A stretch of DNA of 64,000 bases from Streptomyces seoulensis (GTDB lineage Bacteria > Actinomycetota > Actinomycetes > Streptomycetales > Streptomycetaceae): positions 1,116,001 to 1,180,000 of the forward strand of contig NZ_CP032229.1 of assembly GCF_004328625.1 (NCBI RefSeq). The letters are read 5' to 3'. The stretch's first letter is position 1. Every line of letters starts with the position of its first letter. Below the pieces are notes generated by a model, which did not search any database, was not told where the DNA came from, and saw only the letters and a list, made by a program, of their open reading frames with translations. This document shows, one piece after another, positions 34,099 through 41,602 of this stretch. The position numbers were made by a program, and so were the translations under genes.

Positions 34099-34116
34099 AT
34101 ACCGACCGGTAGGCAT
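34099..34116. promoter_or_regulatory. TetR-type operator, ATACCGAC family, site 3
   Basis: ATACCGACCGGTAGGCAT differs from the site at 14936 by a single base. It is upstream of the molybdopterin oxidoreductase and downstream of the adjacent TetR gene's stop. Confidence 0.6.
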
Positions 34117-34138
34117 GGTGGGGAGTCCCCGCGGTGGT

Positions 34139-34777
34139 TCAGTCCGCCGGGTCGAGCACGCGGCCCAGGTAGGCCCGCAGGAGTTCCCGTGTCTCATGGA
34201 TGATCGCCGGGTCGCCGTCCGGGTCGGCGCGGAAGGCGAGCTGGATGAGGGTGTCCGCGCTCTCCACGGCCACCAGCAGGACGCGGCGCAGGTCGTCGTC
34301 GGGGGTGCGGCCGAGATAGCCGGCGATGAGACTGCCGAGCCGGTCGGCGACGCGGGTGTTGGGCGCGGCGCCCCGGGTGCCGACCGGTATCTGGTTGCCG
34401 AAGTCGACCAGGGCGAAGCCGGGCGCGGTGCGCTTCATGCCGAGGTACTCGTCCAGGATGACGTCCATCGCCGCGCGCCAGTCGCCGGGCGGCGCCTCCC
34501 GCAGCCGGGCGGTGACGTGCTCGGCGTAGTGGCGCAGGTTGCGCTGGGCGAGGGCGTCGGCCATCTGCCGCTTGTTGCCGAAGAAGCGGTACACCGAGCC
34601 GATGGGCACCTCGGCCCGCTCGGCGACCGCGCGGGTGGTCAGCGCCTCGTAGCCGACCTCGTCCAGGAGAGCGGCGCACGCGTCGAGAATTCTGGTCAGC
34701 CGTTCGGCACTGCGCCGCTGAACGGGGGCGCGCCTGAGGGATGTCGCATGGGGCACGGCCACATGATGCCTCGCCAT
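34139..34777 (-). CDS. TetR regulator divergent from hmgA
   Basis: 212 residues. [47 protein letters not shown]. The effector domain has [23 protein letters not shown] and a C-terminal [16 protein letters not shown], a common actinobacterial TetR type. It is divergent from homogentisate dioxygenase, with 171 bp between, and it also precedes the molybdopterin oxidoreductase. It may therefore bind the large inverted repeat before hmgA. ATG 34777 gives [16 protein letters not shown]; several GTG codons just downstream are alternatives. Confidence 0.82.
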   Translation of the reverse strand: MARHHVAVPHATSLRRAPVQRRSAERLTRILDACAALLDEVGYEALTTRAVAERAEVPIGSVYRFFGNKRQMADALAQRNLRHYAEHVTARLREAPPGDWRAAMDVILDEYLGMKRTAPGFALVDFGNQIPVGTRGAAPNTRVADRLGSLIAGYLGRTPDDDLRRVLLVAVESADTLIQLAFRADPDGDPAIIHETRELLRAYLGRVLDPAD

Positions 34778-34874
34778 GGGCAGGCGGAGAAGGGCGGGGA
34801 GTCCCCATGGGCCCCGCGTACACCCCCGTGCGGCCGGTTCTCGCGCTCCGGCCGGGTGAAGGGCGCGTTCGCCT

Positions 34875-34939
34875 CTTGCGCACACCCCCCGGCATTCCTA
34901 CGGTGCTCCATAGGAATGCCGGAGCAGCGTGTGCGCAAG
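34875..34939. repeat. nested double inverted repeat before hmgA
   Basis: The outer arms CTTGCGCACAC (34875-34885) and GTGTGCGCAAG (34929-34939) are perfect. The inner arms CGGCATTCCTA (34890-34900) and TAGGAATGCCG (34911-34921) are also perfect. They are separated by a 4/7-nt internal loop and closed by a 10-nt loop. The 3' outer arm enters the hmgA ribosome binding site AAGGGAG (34937-34943). It could be an extended operator or a translation-controlling mRNA structure. Confidence 0.7.
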
Positions 34940-34948
34940 GGAGCGATC

Positions 34949-36298
34949 ATGACCGATGGGGGTACCTCCCGCGTGAGCGGGTTCGAGCGTGGGGGAGCGC
35001 GGAAGACCGCCGAAGCACTGGCGTACCTGACCGGGTTCGGCAACGAACACTCCTCCGAGGCGGTGCCCGGCGCCCTGCCCGACGGCCGCAACTCACCGCA
35101 GCGCGCACCGCTCGGCCTGTACGCGGAGCAGCTCAGCGGTACGGCGTTCACCGAGCCCCGCGCCCACAACCGCCGCTCCTGGCTGTACCGCATCCGCCCC
35201 TCGGCCGCGCACCCCGCCTTCACCCGCACCGCCAACGGCGCGATCCGCACGGCCCCCTTCGCCGAGACCGTGCCCGACCCCAACCGGCTGCGCTGGAGCC
35301 CGCTGCCCGAGCCACTGCCGGGCACCGACTTCCTGGCCGGCCTGTGGACACTGGGCGGCAACGGCGACGCGACCCAGCGCAGCGGCATGGCCGTGCACCT
35401 CTATCACGCCAACTCCTCGATGGAACGGGTGTTCTCGGACGCCGACGGCGAGCTGCTGATCGTCCCCGAGCGGGGCGGACTGCTGCTGCACACCGAGTTC
35501 GGCCGCCTCCATGTGGAGCCCGCACATGTGGCGCTCATCCCCCGTGGAGTCCGCTTCCGTGTGGAGCTGCTGGACGACTCGGCCCGGGGTTATGTGTGCG
35601 AGAACTATGGCGCGCCCTTCCGCCTTCCCGACCTGGGCCCCATCGGCGCCAACGGCCTGGCCAACGCCCGCGACTTCCGGGCGCCGGTCGCCGCGTACGA
35701 GGAGGTCGAGGGCCCGGTGGAGGTGGTCAACAAGTACTGCGGCAACCTCTGGACGGCCACCTACGACCACTCCCCGCTCGACGTGGTCGCCTGGCACGGC
35801 AACTATGTGCCGTACGCCTATGACCTGCGCCGGTTCAATGTGATCGGCACCATCTCCTACGACCACCCGGACCCGTCGATCTTCACCGTCCTGACCTCCC
35901 CCTCGGACACTCCCGGACTGGCGGGCGCGGACTTCGTGGTCTTCGCCCCGCGCTGGCTGGTCGGCGAGGACACCTTCCGGCCGCCGTACTTCCACCGGAA
36001 CGTGATGAGCGAGTACATGGGCCTGATCGAGGGCGCCTACGACGCCAAGGCGGAAGGGTTCGTGCCCGGCGGTGGCTCGCTGCACAACATGATGTCGGCG
36101 CACGGCCCGGACCGGGAGACCTTCGACCGGGCGAGCGCGGCCGAACTGCGCCCGCAGCGGATCGACGACGGGCTGGCCTTCATGTTCGAGACCCGCTGGC
36201 CGATCGCCCTCACCCCGGACGCGGCCCGCGCGGACCACCTCCAGCGGGACTACGACGACGTGTGGCGCGGACTGGAGCCGCACTTCCGCACGCCCTGA
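34949..36298 (+). CDS. hmgA: homogentisate 1,2-dioxygenase
   Basis: 449 residues. It opens the ring of homogentisate to maleylacetoacetate in tyrosine and phenylalanine breakdown, using ferrous iron. The cupin core is complete: iron ligands lie in [14 protein letters not shown] (His and Glu) and [12 protein letters not shown] (His), and the N-terminal [18 protein letters not shown] is diagnostic. ATG 34949 has AAGGGAG upstream, but its first 20 codons come from a Streptomyces-type repeat. GTG 34973 would give a shorter N-terminus, and ATG 34916 a longer one inside the inverted repeat. TetR is divergent and a GntR gene follows; other pathway genes are not in the window. Confidence 0.95.
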   Translation: MTDGGTSRVSGFERGGARKTAEALAYLTGFGNEHSSEAVPGALPDGRNSPQRAPLGLYAEQLSGTAFTEPRAHNRRSWLYRIRPSAAHPAFTRTANGAIRTAPFAETVPDPNRLRWSPLPEPLPGTDFLAGLWTLGGNGDATQRSGMAVHLYHANSSMERVFSDADGELLIVPERGGLLLHTEFGRLHVEPAHVALIPRGVRFRVELLDDSARGYVCENYGAPFRLPDLGPIGANGLANARDFRAPVAAYEEVEGPVEVVNKYCGNLWTATYDHSPLDVVAWHGNYVPYAYDLRRFNVIGTISYDHPDPSIFTVLTSPSDTPGLAGADFVVFAPRWLVGEDTFRPPYFHRNVMSEYMGLIEGAYDAKAEGFVPGGGSLHNMMSAHGPDRETFDRASAAELRPQRIDDGLAFMFETRWPIALTPDAARADHLQRDYDDVWRGLEPHFRTP

Positions 36299-36357
36299 CG
36301 ATCCCAGCCCCAACTCCGATGTGTGACCGCTCCGTTGCGCCGACCGGTCCGGACAGG

Positions 36358-36363
36358 TACGGA
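36358..36363 (+). promoter_or_regulatory. possible leaderless -10 of the GntR gene
   Basis: TACGGA ends seven bases before GTG 36371, with no ribosome binding site visible. The match to TANNNT is incomplete. Confidence 0.3.
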
Positions 36364-36370
36364 TAGCCGC

Positions 36371-37120
36371 GTGACCTCTTTCGCCCCGGACTCGATCGTC
36401 CTGAACCGCAAACTGCCGCTCTGGTACCAGGTGTCGCAGTCGCTGCGGGCCTCCATCCTGGGCCGCTCCCCCGAGGACCCGCTGCGGCTGCCCACCGAGG
36501 AGCGGCTGGCCGGGCACTACGGGGTGAGCGTGCTGACGATGCGGCAGGCGCTGAAAGAGCTGGAGGACGAGGGGCTGATCAGCCGGCACCGGCGGCGCGG
36601 CACCTTCATCGAGCCGGGGGTGCGGCGCGGGGCGCCGGTGAGGCTGCTGGGCTCGGTGGACGCGATCGTGGCCCAGCAGTCCGGGATGACGGCCGAACTG
36701 CTGGACGCGGCGCGGGTCCCGGTGCCGCCCCTGTGGGCGGAGCACTTCCCGGACCTCGACGAGGTGGCGGTCTACCACCGGCTGCGCGGGGACGCGAAGA
36801 CCGGCGAGCCGACCAACCACGCCGTCAACCATGTGCGCCCGGAGCTGGCCGACCGGATCGACCCGGCCGATCTGGCCCGGTGGCCGATGACCAAGGTGCT
36901 GCGGGACGTGGTGGGCGCCGACATCAGCCGGATCACCGACACGGTGGAGGCCCGTCTCGCCGACCCGGAGACCGCGCGGCTGCTCCAGGTGCCGCTACTG
37001 AGCCCGATCCTGCACTACACAGGGGTCACCTACGACTCGGCGGGCCGGGTGCTGGACGTGGCGGTCATCCAGTACCGGGGCGACCGCTTCTCCTTCACCG
37101 TCACCCTGGAGGCGACCTGA
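36371..37120 (+). CDS. GntR regulator, HutC/UTRA type
   Basis: 249 residues. The winged helix (RLPTEERLAGHYGVSVLTMRQALKELEDEGLISRHRRRGTFIEP) precedes a UTRA effector domain (about 95-245, ending VLDVAVIQYRGDRFSFTVTLEA). HutC-subfamily regulators bind small acids such as urocanate. It lies 72 bp after hmgA on the same strand, so aromatic amino acid catabolites are plausible ligands, but no operator can be proven. Start GTG 36371 is probably leaderless. Confidence 0.87.
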   Translation: MTSFAPDSIVLNRKLPLWYQVSQSLRASILGRSPEDPLRLPTEERLAGHYGVSVLTMRQALKELEDEGLISRHRRRGTFIEPGVRRGAPVRLLGSVDAIVAQQSGMTAELLDAARVPVPPLWAEHFPDLDEVAVYHRLRGDAKTGEPTNHAVNHVRPELADRIDPADLARWPMTKVLRDVVGADISRITDTVEARLADPETARLLQVPLLSPILHYTGVTYDSAGRVLDVAVIQYRGDRFSFTVTLEAT

Positions 37121-37172
37121 GCGCCGCCCGCACCTCCGCCCCCGTTCCGGTACCCCGTCCGGGCCGAGGCCG

Positions 37173-37178
37173 TAGCAT
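37173..37178 (+). promoter_or_regulatory. -10 element of a leaderless promoter (type ISP-like gene)
   Basis: TAGCAT ends seven bases before GTG 37186, with no Shine-Dalgarno. Confidence 0.5.
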
Positions 37179-37185
37179 TCCGGGC

Positions 37186-38313
37186 GTGACGTACGAGGAC
37201 GCGCCGCCGCTGGCGGACCTCATGCCGTGGTCCGTCGCACCGCTGCGGCCGGGCCGCGCCTGGCCGACGGCACCCGACCCGGCGTCCCTGAGGGCCCGTT
37301 GGACGGCCCTGCTGGCGGCCGAGGGGCCGGAGCGGGAGGCCCTGTTCGAGCCGACCCGCTCGCGCACCGTCCATTCGGCGGTGGCGCAGCTGCCCGGCCG
37401 GAGCACCGGTACCGAGCGGCTGGCGCGGGCCTCGGGGCCGTGCCCGGAGCCGGTGCGGGTGCTCGCGGCGCCGTTCGACGAGCGCTGGCTGATTCCGGAC
37501 CACCGGCTGCTCGACCTCGCCCGCCCGGAGCTGTGGCGGGTGGCGGACGAGCGGCAGGTGTTCGTGGTGGAGGCGGGCACCGGGCTGCTGGCGACCTCGC
37601 TGCCGCCGACCCTCGCGGCCGGGCGCGTCCGCCCGCTGTACCGGCGTCCCGGCGGCGCCGAACCCAACCTGGCGCCGGGCCTGTTGGACGAGCTGGCCGC
37701 ACGGCTCGGCTCCCGGCCCACGGCGGCGGACGTGCTGGCGTGGACACTGGCCGCCGTCCAGGCAGACCTGACCGTCCCGCTCACCGGGGACCCCGAGGTC
37801 TGGGCAAGGGGCGTGGCGACCGGCCGGCGCGCGCTGTGGCTGATGCTCCGGGACGGGGAGCGCCCCAAGCTGCCCGGCGGCCGCCGCCCGTACGTCCGCG
37901 CGCCGCTGCCCCCGTACCCGCGCACCCTGCGCTACGACACTGACGAGGAGACCCTGTTCCTGGACGAGGGCCGCGTCTCCCCCGTCCCCCGCGCCGCCTG
38001 GGAGCACGAGGTGGCCGGGGTCCGCACGCTGGAAGCCTGGTTCACCGCCCGTACGACCCCGGGCACCCCCGGCACCCTGGCCGCGATCGGCCCCCGCACC
38101 TGGCCGCAGAGCTGGACCTCGGAGCTGCTGGAGCTGATCACGGTACTGACCCTCCTGGCCGAACTCCCCGAGTCGGTGCCGGTGTCGGACCCGCTCACGG
38201 CAACCGCTCTCCGCACGGCCGGAGTTCTCCCGCCCGCACCTCCGACCCGCCGTCCCGCCTCGGTGCTGGACCACCAGGAGGAGGGCCCGGAGGGGCAGTT
38301 CGCCCTGCTCTAG
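37186..38313 (+). CDS. type ISP restriction/modification-like domain protein, no methylase motifs
   Basis: 375 residues, beginning TYEDAPPLADLMPWSVAPLRPGRAWP. Sequence stretches such as RSRTVHSAVAQLPG, FDERWLIPDHRLLDLARPELWRVADERQVFVVE, RPLYRRPGGAEPNLAPGLL and LPGGRRPYVRAPLP belong to the C-terminal region of type ISP restriction-modification enzymes (LlaBIII-like). No helicase, nuclease or SAM-binding methylase motif (no NPPY) is present. In Streptomyces this exists as a stand-alone protein, often annotated as a type ISP enzyme or DNA methylase. Whether it binds DNA or has another role is unknown. It is probably leaderless. Confidence 0.75.
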   Translation: MTYEDAPPLADLMPWSVAPLRPGRAWPTAPDPASLRARWTALLAAEGPEREALFEPTRSRTVHSAVAQLPGRSTGTERLARASGPCPEPVRVLAAPFDERWLIPDHRLLDLARPELWRVADERQVFVVEAGTGLLATSLPPTLAAGRVRPLYRRPGGAEPNLAPGLLDELAARLGSRPTAADVLAWTLAAVQADLTVPLTGDPEVWARGVATGRRALWLMLRDGERPKLPGGRRPYVRAPLPPYPRTLRYDTDEETLFLDEGRVSPVPRAAWEHEVAGVRTLEAWFTARTTPGTPGTLAAIGPRTWPQSWTSELLELITVLTLLAELPESVPVSDPLTATALRTAGVLPPAPPTRRPASVLDHQEEGPEGQFALL

Positions 38314-38360
38314 CCAGATGCCGGGTGACAGCGGGAGCCCGCCGGGAGATCATCGCGGGC

Positions 38361-39557
38361 ATGGATCTGCTGCCGCCGCCCCTGGAGGGCGTCACCGTCG
38401 TCGCCGTCGAACAGGCCGTGTCCGCGCCCTTCGCCACCCGCCAGCTGGCCGATCTGGGGGCCAGGGTGATCAAGGTGGAGCGGGTCGACGGCGGTGACTT
38501 CGCACGCGGTTACGACACCGCCGCCGAGGGGCTCGCCTCGCACTTCGTGTGGTGCAACCGGGGCAAGGAGTCCATCGCGCTGGACCTGAAGGACCCGCGC
38601 GGACTGGACGTCGTGCGGCGGCTGGTCGCGGACGCGGACGTGTTCGTGCAGAACCTCGCGCACGGCGCCGCGGCCCGCCTTGGCCTGGACGCGGCCACCC
38701 TGTGCGCGGCCGACCCGCGCCTGATCGCCGTGGACATCTCGGGGTACGGCGGCTCGGGGCCGTACGCGGACAAGGGGGCGTACGACATGCTCGTGCAGTG
38801 CGAGGCGGGGCTGGTGTCGGTGACCGGGACGCCCGAGCGGCCGGTGAAGGCGGGCATCCCGGCGGCGGACATCGCGGCGGCCATGTACGCCTTCTCCGGG
38901 GTGCTGGCCGCGCTGGTCAGGCGCGGTACGACCGGGCGGGGCGGTCCGGTGGAGGTGTCGATGCTGGAGGCGCTGGCCGAGTGGATGGGGCATCCGCTGC
39001 ACCACACGATGCACGGGGGCGAACCCCCGGCGCGCACCGGTCTGGGGCACGCCGTCATCGTGCCGTACGACTCCTACGGAACGGCGGACGGCGGGCGGGT
39101 GATGCTGTCGGTGCAGAACGACCGGGAGTGGCGGCGGCTGGCCGAACAGGTACTGGACAGGCCGGAGTTGGCGCACGACCCGGCGTACGCGACCAACGCG
39201 GCGCGGGTGGCCGGGCGGGAGCGGACCGACACGCTGGTCGCCGGGGCGCTGGGCGCGCTGACGGCGGACGAGGCGCTGGCGCGGCTGGAGGCGGCGGGGA
39301 TCGCGTGTGCGCGGATCAGGGATCTGGCGGAGCTGGCGGAGCATCCGCAGCTCGCGGCGCGGGAGCGGTGGCGGCGGGTGGGTTCGCCGGTGGGACCGCT
39401 GCGGGCGCTGCTGCCGCCCATCACGCTGCCGGGCGGCGCGGAGACGCGGCTGGGGGACGTGCCCGCGCTCGGCCGGCACACCGACGCGCTGCTCCGTGCC
39501 GTGGGGATGACGGACGACGAGATCGCGGCGTTGCGCCGGGACGGTGTGGCGGCCTGA
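38361..39557 (+). CDS. CaiB/BaiF family (class III) CoA-transferase
   Basis: 398 residues. Family III CoA-transferase signatures: LPPPLEGVTVVAVEQAVSAPFATRQLADLGARVIKVER at the N-terminus, NRGKESIALDLKDPRG, and the catalytic Asp in GAYDMLVQCEAGL. It moves CoA between carboxylic acids; the substrate is not deducible, though succinate-type donors are usual. ATG 38361 is chosen; an upstream GTG would extend it with non-conserved residues. It is followed by a convergent small protein. Confidence 0.92.
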   Translation: MDLLPPPLEGVTVVAVEQAVSAPFATRQLADLGARVIKVERVDGGDFARGYDTAAEGLASHFVWCNRGKESIALDLKDPRGLDVVRRLVADADVFVQNLAHGAAARLGLDAATLCAADPRLIAVDISGYGGSGPYADKGAYDMLVQCEAGLVSVTGTPERPVKAGIPAADIAAAMYAFSGVLAALVRRGTTGRGGPVEVSMLEALAEWMGHPLHHTMHGGEPPARTGLGHAVIVPYDSYGTADGGRVMLSVQNDREWRRLAEQVLDRPELAHDPAYATNAARVAGRERTDTLVAGALGALTADEALARLEAAGIACARIRDLAELAEHPQLAARERWRRVGSPVGPLRALLPPITLPGGAETRLGDVPALGRHTDALLRAVGMTDDEIAALRRDGVAA

Positions 39558-39644
39558 GCGCGGATGACCTGCTGGGCGGGGCGCCGGTGCGCTCCGGGCC
39601 GGGCCGGAACCGGGCGGGACTCCGGGGAGTCCGCTCGGTACGGC

Positions 39645-39914
39645 TCAGTGGCTGCCGAAGAGCGACCGGCGCAGCCGGCGCAGTGGCGCGAAGAGAGAGA
39701 CCCGGCTGACGCGGACGCGCCGGTCGCTGCGCTGACGCACGGTGTCCCGCGCGGTCAGTTCACGCATCAGCGACGTCGCCTCGACCGTCTCCCGCTGCGG
39801 TACGGCAGGCCCGCCGAGCACCGCGAGGTGGCGGTCCAGACGCCTGCTGGTCGCACCACTTCCGCAGGTGATCGCAGGGACCCTGGCCCTGCTGCGCATT
39901 GCTATCTGCTCCAT
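39645..39914 (-). CDS. small basic conserved protein of unknown function
   Basis: 89 residues, strongly basic (about 20 Arg), beginning MEQIAMRSRARVPAITCGSG and ending RRLRRSLFGSH. No membrane segment. GGGGAG lies just upstream of ATG 39914. Its promoter region contains the palindrome CCCTAT-N7-ATAGGG at 39961-39979. I recall similar proteins in other Streptomyces but no function. It lies between CaiB and the anti-sigma gene, in the same direction as the latter. Confidence 0.6.
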   Translation of the reverse strand: MEQIAMRSRARVPAITCGSGATSRRLDRHLAVLGGPAVPQRETVEATSLMRELTARDTVRQRSDRRVRVSRVSLFAPLRRLRRSLFGSH

Positions 39915-39960
39915 GTCACTCCCCACCCGTACGAATCCACCCGGCCCACGGGCAGAGTAA

Positions 39961-39979
39961 CCCTATCGTCCCCATAGGG
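39961..39979. promoter_or_regulatory. palindrome upstream of the small basic protein
   Basis: CCCTAT (39961-39966) and ATAGGG (39974-39979) flank a 7-bp spacer, 47 bp before ATG 39914. The minus-strand TAGGGT here could be a -10 element. Operator or promoter; not resolvable from sequence. Confidence 0.35.
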
Positions 39980-40042
39980 CATGCGTGTATCTCGGCCACG
40001 GGATTCACCTTCCCCACAAGGCGGTTGATCATCCCTCGTTGA

Positions 40043-40858
40043 CTACTCTCCGAATCCGACTGATTTCAGGGTGAGTTGGACAACGGGCTGGCCAGTGGGG
40101 TGTGTGGAACCGCCGTTCGGCTCGACGGTCACCGCGAGTGACGCCGAGGACTTCTCAAGCCCCTTCACCGCCAAGGGCGTGTCGGCGCCGAGAAGCCCGA
40201 GAGAGAGGGGCTCGGCGCCGGGACGCGTGAGCCAGAGCTGGTGCACCCGGCCGCCGGACGGGGTGCCGTATCCGCTCAGGGTGACGACGGCGCGGCCCTC
40301 GGACGGCGAGGCGACGACCGCGAGCGCGCGTCCGTGTCCGTCGGTCCCGGCGGTGGCGCGGGCGTCCGGAGCGGCGAGAACGTGGGCGATGTCACGTGCC
40401 CGCGCCCGCTCGGCGGCGAGCCGTCCCTCGGTGCGGTGCGCCTGGACGGCGAAGAGCGAGGCGACGACCAGGGCGGCGGCGGCCGTCACGGTGGCGAACG
40501 GCACGAACAGCGGACGTGTCCCGGCCCGCCGGGCACGGGCGGGCGGCGGCTGGACTCCCCAGACGTGCGGCGGCAGTTGGGCGGCACGCGGCCGGCCGGC
40601 GGGCGCCGGTTCCTGCGGGGTGGCGCGTACGGCGGCCAGGACGCGTTCGCGCAGGGCGGCCGGGGCGGGGGCGGCGGTGGACCAGGCGAGCCGGACGGCG
40701 TCCTCGGACAGTTCACGGACCTCGACCGTGCACCGGCCGCAGCCGGCGAGGTGCTTCTCGAACCGGCGCCGCTCGCCGGGGTCGAGGGCGTCCAGGGCGT
40801 AGGGCGCGGCCAGCGAGTGCGGGTCCTCGCGGCGCAGCAGCCGCCCGAAGAGGCTCAC
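40043..40858 (-). CDS. RskA-type anti-sigma factor
   Basis: 271 residues. The N-terminal zinc-binding anti-sigma domain has HSLAAPYALDALDPGERRRFEKHLAGCGRC (HxxxCxxC). One membrane helix follows at about 115-140 (FVPFATVTAAAALVVASLFAVQ), then an extracytoplasmic RskA domain (GRALAVVASPSEGRAVVTL ... VHQLWLTRPGAEPLSLGLL). It sequesters its sigma factor until regulated proteolysis. The GTG start overlaps the sigma factor stop (GTGA), so the two are translationally coupled, as normal for this pair. Confidence 0.92.
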   Translation of the reverse strand: MSLFGRLLRREDPHSLAAPYALDALDPGERRRFEKHLAGCGRCTVEVRELSEDAVRLAWSTAAPAPAALRERVLAAVRATPQEPAPAGRPRAAQLPPHVWGVQPPPARARRAGTRPLFVPFATVTAAAALVVASLFAVQAHRTEGRLAAERARARDIAHVLAAPDARATAGTDGHGRALAVVASPSEGRAVVTLSGYGTPSGGRVHQLWLTRPGAEPLSLGLLGADTPLAVKGLEKSSASLAVTVEPNGGSTHPTGQPVVQLTLKSVGFGE

Positions 40859-41445
40859 GCGGCACCTCCGAGGCAGCCGCGCAGCCGGTTGAGGCCGTCG
40901 CGCATCCGGGTCTTGACGGTGCCGAGCGGCAGGGCGAGCCGTTCGGCGACCTCGCGGTAGGTGTAGCCGTCGTAGTAGGCGAGGGTGACGGACTGGCGCT
41001 GGAGGTCGGTCAGCCGTCTCAGACAGCGGCGCACCCACTCCCGTTCGAGTCCGGCCTCGACCTCCTCGGTGACGTGGTCGAAGGCGGGTTCGCCGGCGCG
41101 CAGGGCCTCGCGCTGCTCGCGTTCTCCGGCCGCGCGGGCGCTGCGCACCCGGTCGACGGCGCGGCGGTGGGCGAGGGTGAGTATCCAGGACAGGGCGCTG
41201 CCGCGTGCCGGGTCGAACCGGCCCGCTGAGCGCCAGAGTTCGAGCAGCACCTCCTGGACGACCTCCTCGGACTGGGCGGGGTCGCGCACCACCCGCCGGA
41301 CCAGTCCGAACACCGGGCCGGAGATCATGCCGTACAGCTCCTCGAACGCCTGGTGGTCGCCGCCCGCCACGCGTACCAGCAGCGTTTCGGCCCCCTCACC
41401 CCGGCCGCCGTGGCCGCACCCGGCCCTGCCTGTGACCCCTCGCAT
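40855..41445 (-). CDS. sigK: ECF sigma factor, SigK (ECF19) type
   Basis: 196 residues with region 2 (HQAFEELYGMISGPVFGLVRRVVRDPAQSEEVVQEVLLELWRSA) and region 4 (TDLQRQSVTLAYYDGYTYREVAERLALPLGTVKTRMRDGLNRLR). Pairing with an RskA anti-sigma and the region 4 sequence place it with SigK-like factors. ATG 41445 is the first good start; no strong ribosome site is visible. It is divergent from the DUF4331-TPR-NicO genes, whose upstream region holds a plausible ECF promoter, so that cluster is its most likely local target. Symbol by family resemblance only. Confidence 0.9.
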   Translation of the reverse strand: MRGVTGRAGCGHGGRGEGAETLLVRVAGGDHQAFEELYGMISGPVFGLVRRVVRDPAQSEEVVQEVLLELWRSAGRFDPARGSALSWILTLAHRRAVDRVRSARAAGEREQREALRAGEPAFDHVTEEVEAGLEREWVRRCLRRLTDLQRQSVTLAYYDGYTYREVAERLALPLGTVKTRMRDGLNRLRGCLGGAA

Positions 41446-41534
41446 CCGCACGAACGCACACCTCCGGCGGTTGATACGGATCGGCGGGCCGAAAACGCGG
41501 GTCGAAAAAAGGAAAAAGAAAGTTCCTCTCCGGT

Positions 41535-41563
41535 CCAATCCGTCCGCGCCGGCCGCTCCGTAT
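41535..41563 (+). promoter_or_regulatory. candidate SigK-type promoter for the DUF4331 operon
   Basis: CCAATC (41535-41540) and CCGTAT (41558-41563) are 17 bp apart, 40 bp before ATG 41603. Mycobacterial SigK promoters have a similar CCATCC-N17-CCGAAT form. The match is suggestive, not proof. Confidence 0.4.
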
Positions 41564-41602
41564 ACCCGTCCGTCAAGCAAGTCGGATTCGAGGACGGACG
41601 GC

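Noticed and set aside
32972..36298. 1108-codon open frame on the plus strand ending in hmgA
   Set aside because: The part before 34949 is antisense to the molybdopterin oxidoreductase and TetR genes and has Gly/Gly-Val-rich shadow composition; only hmgA is real.
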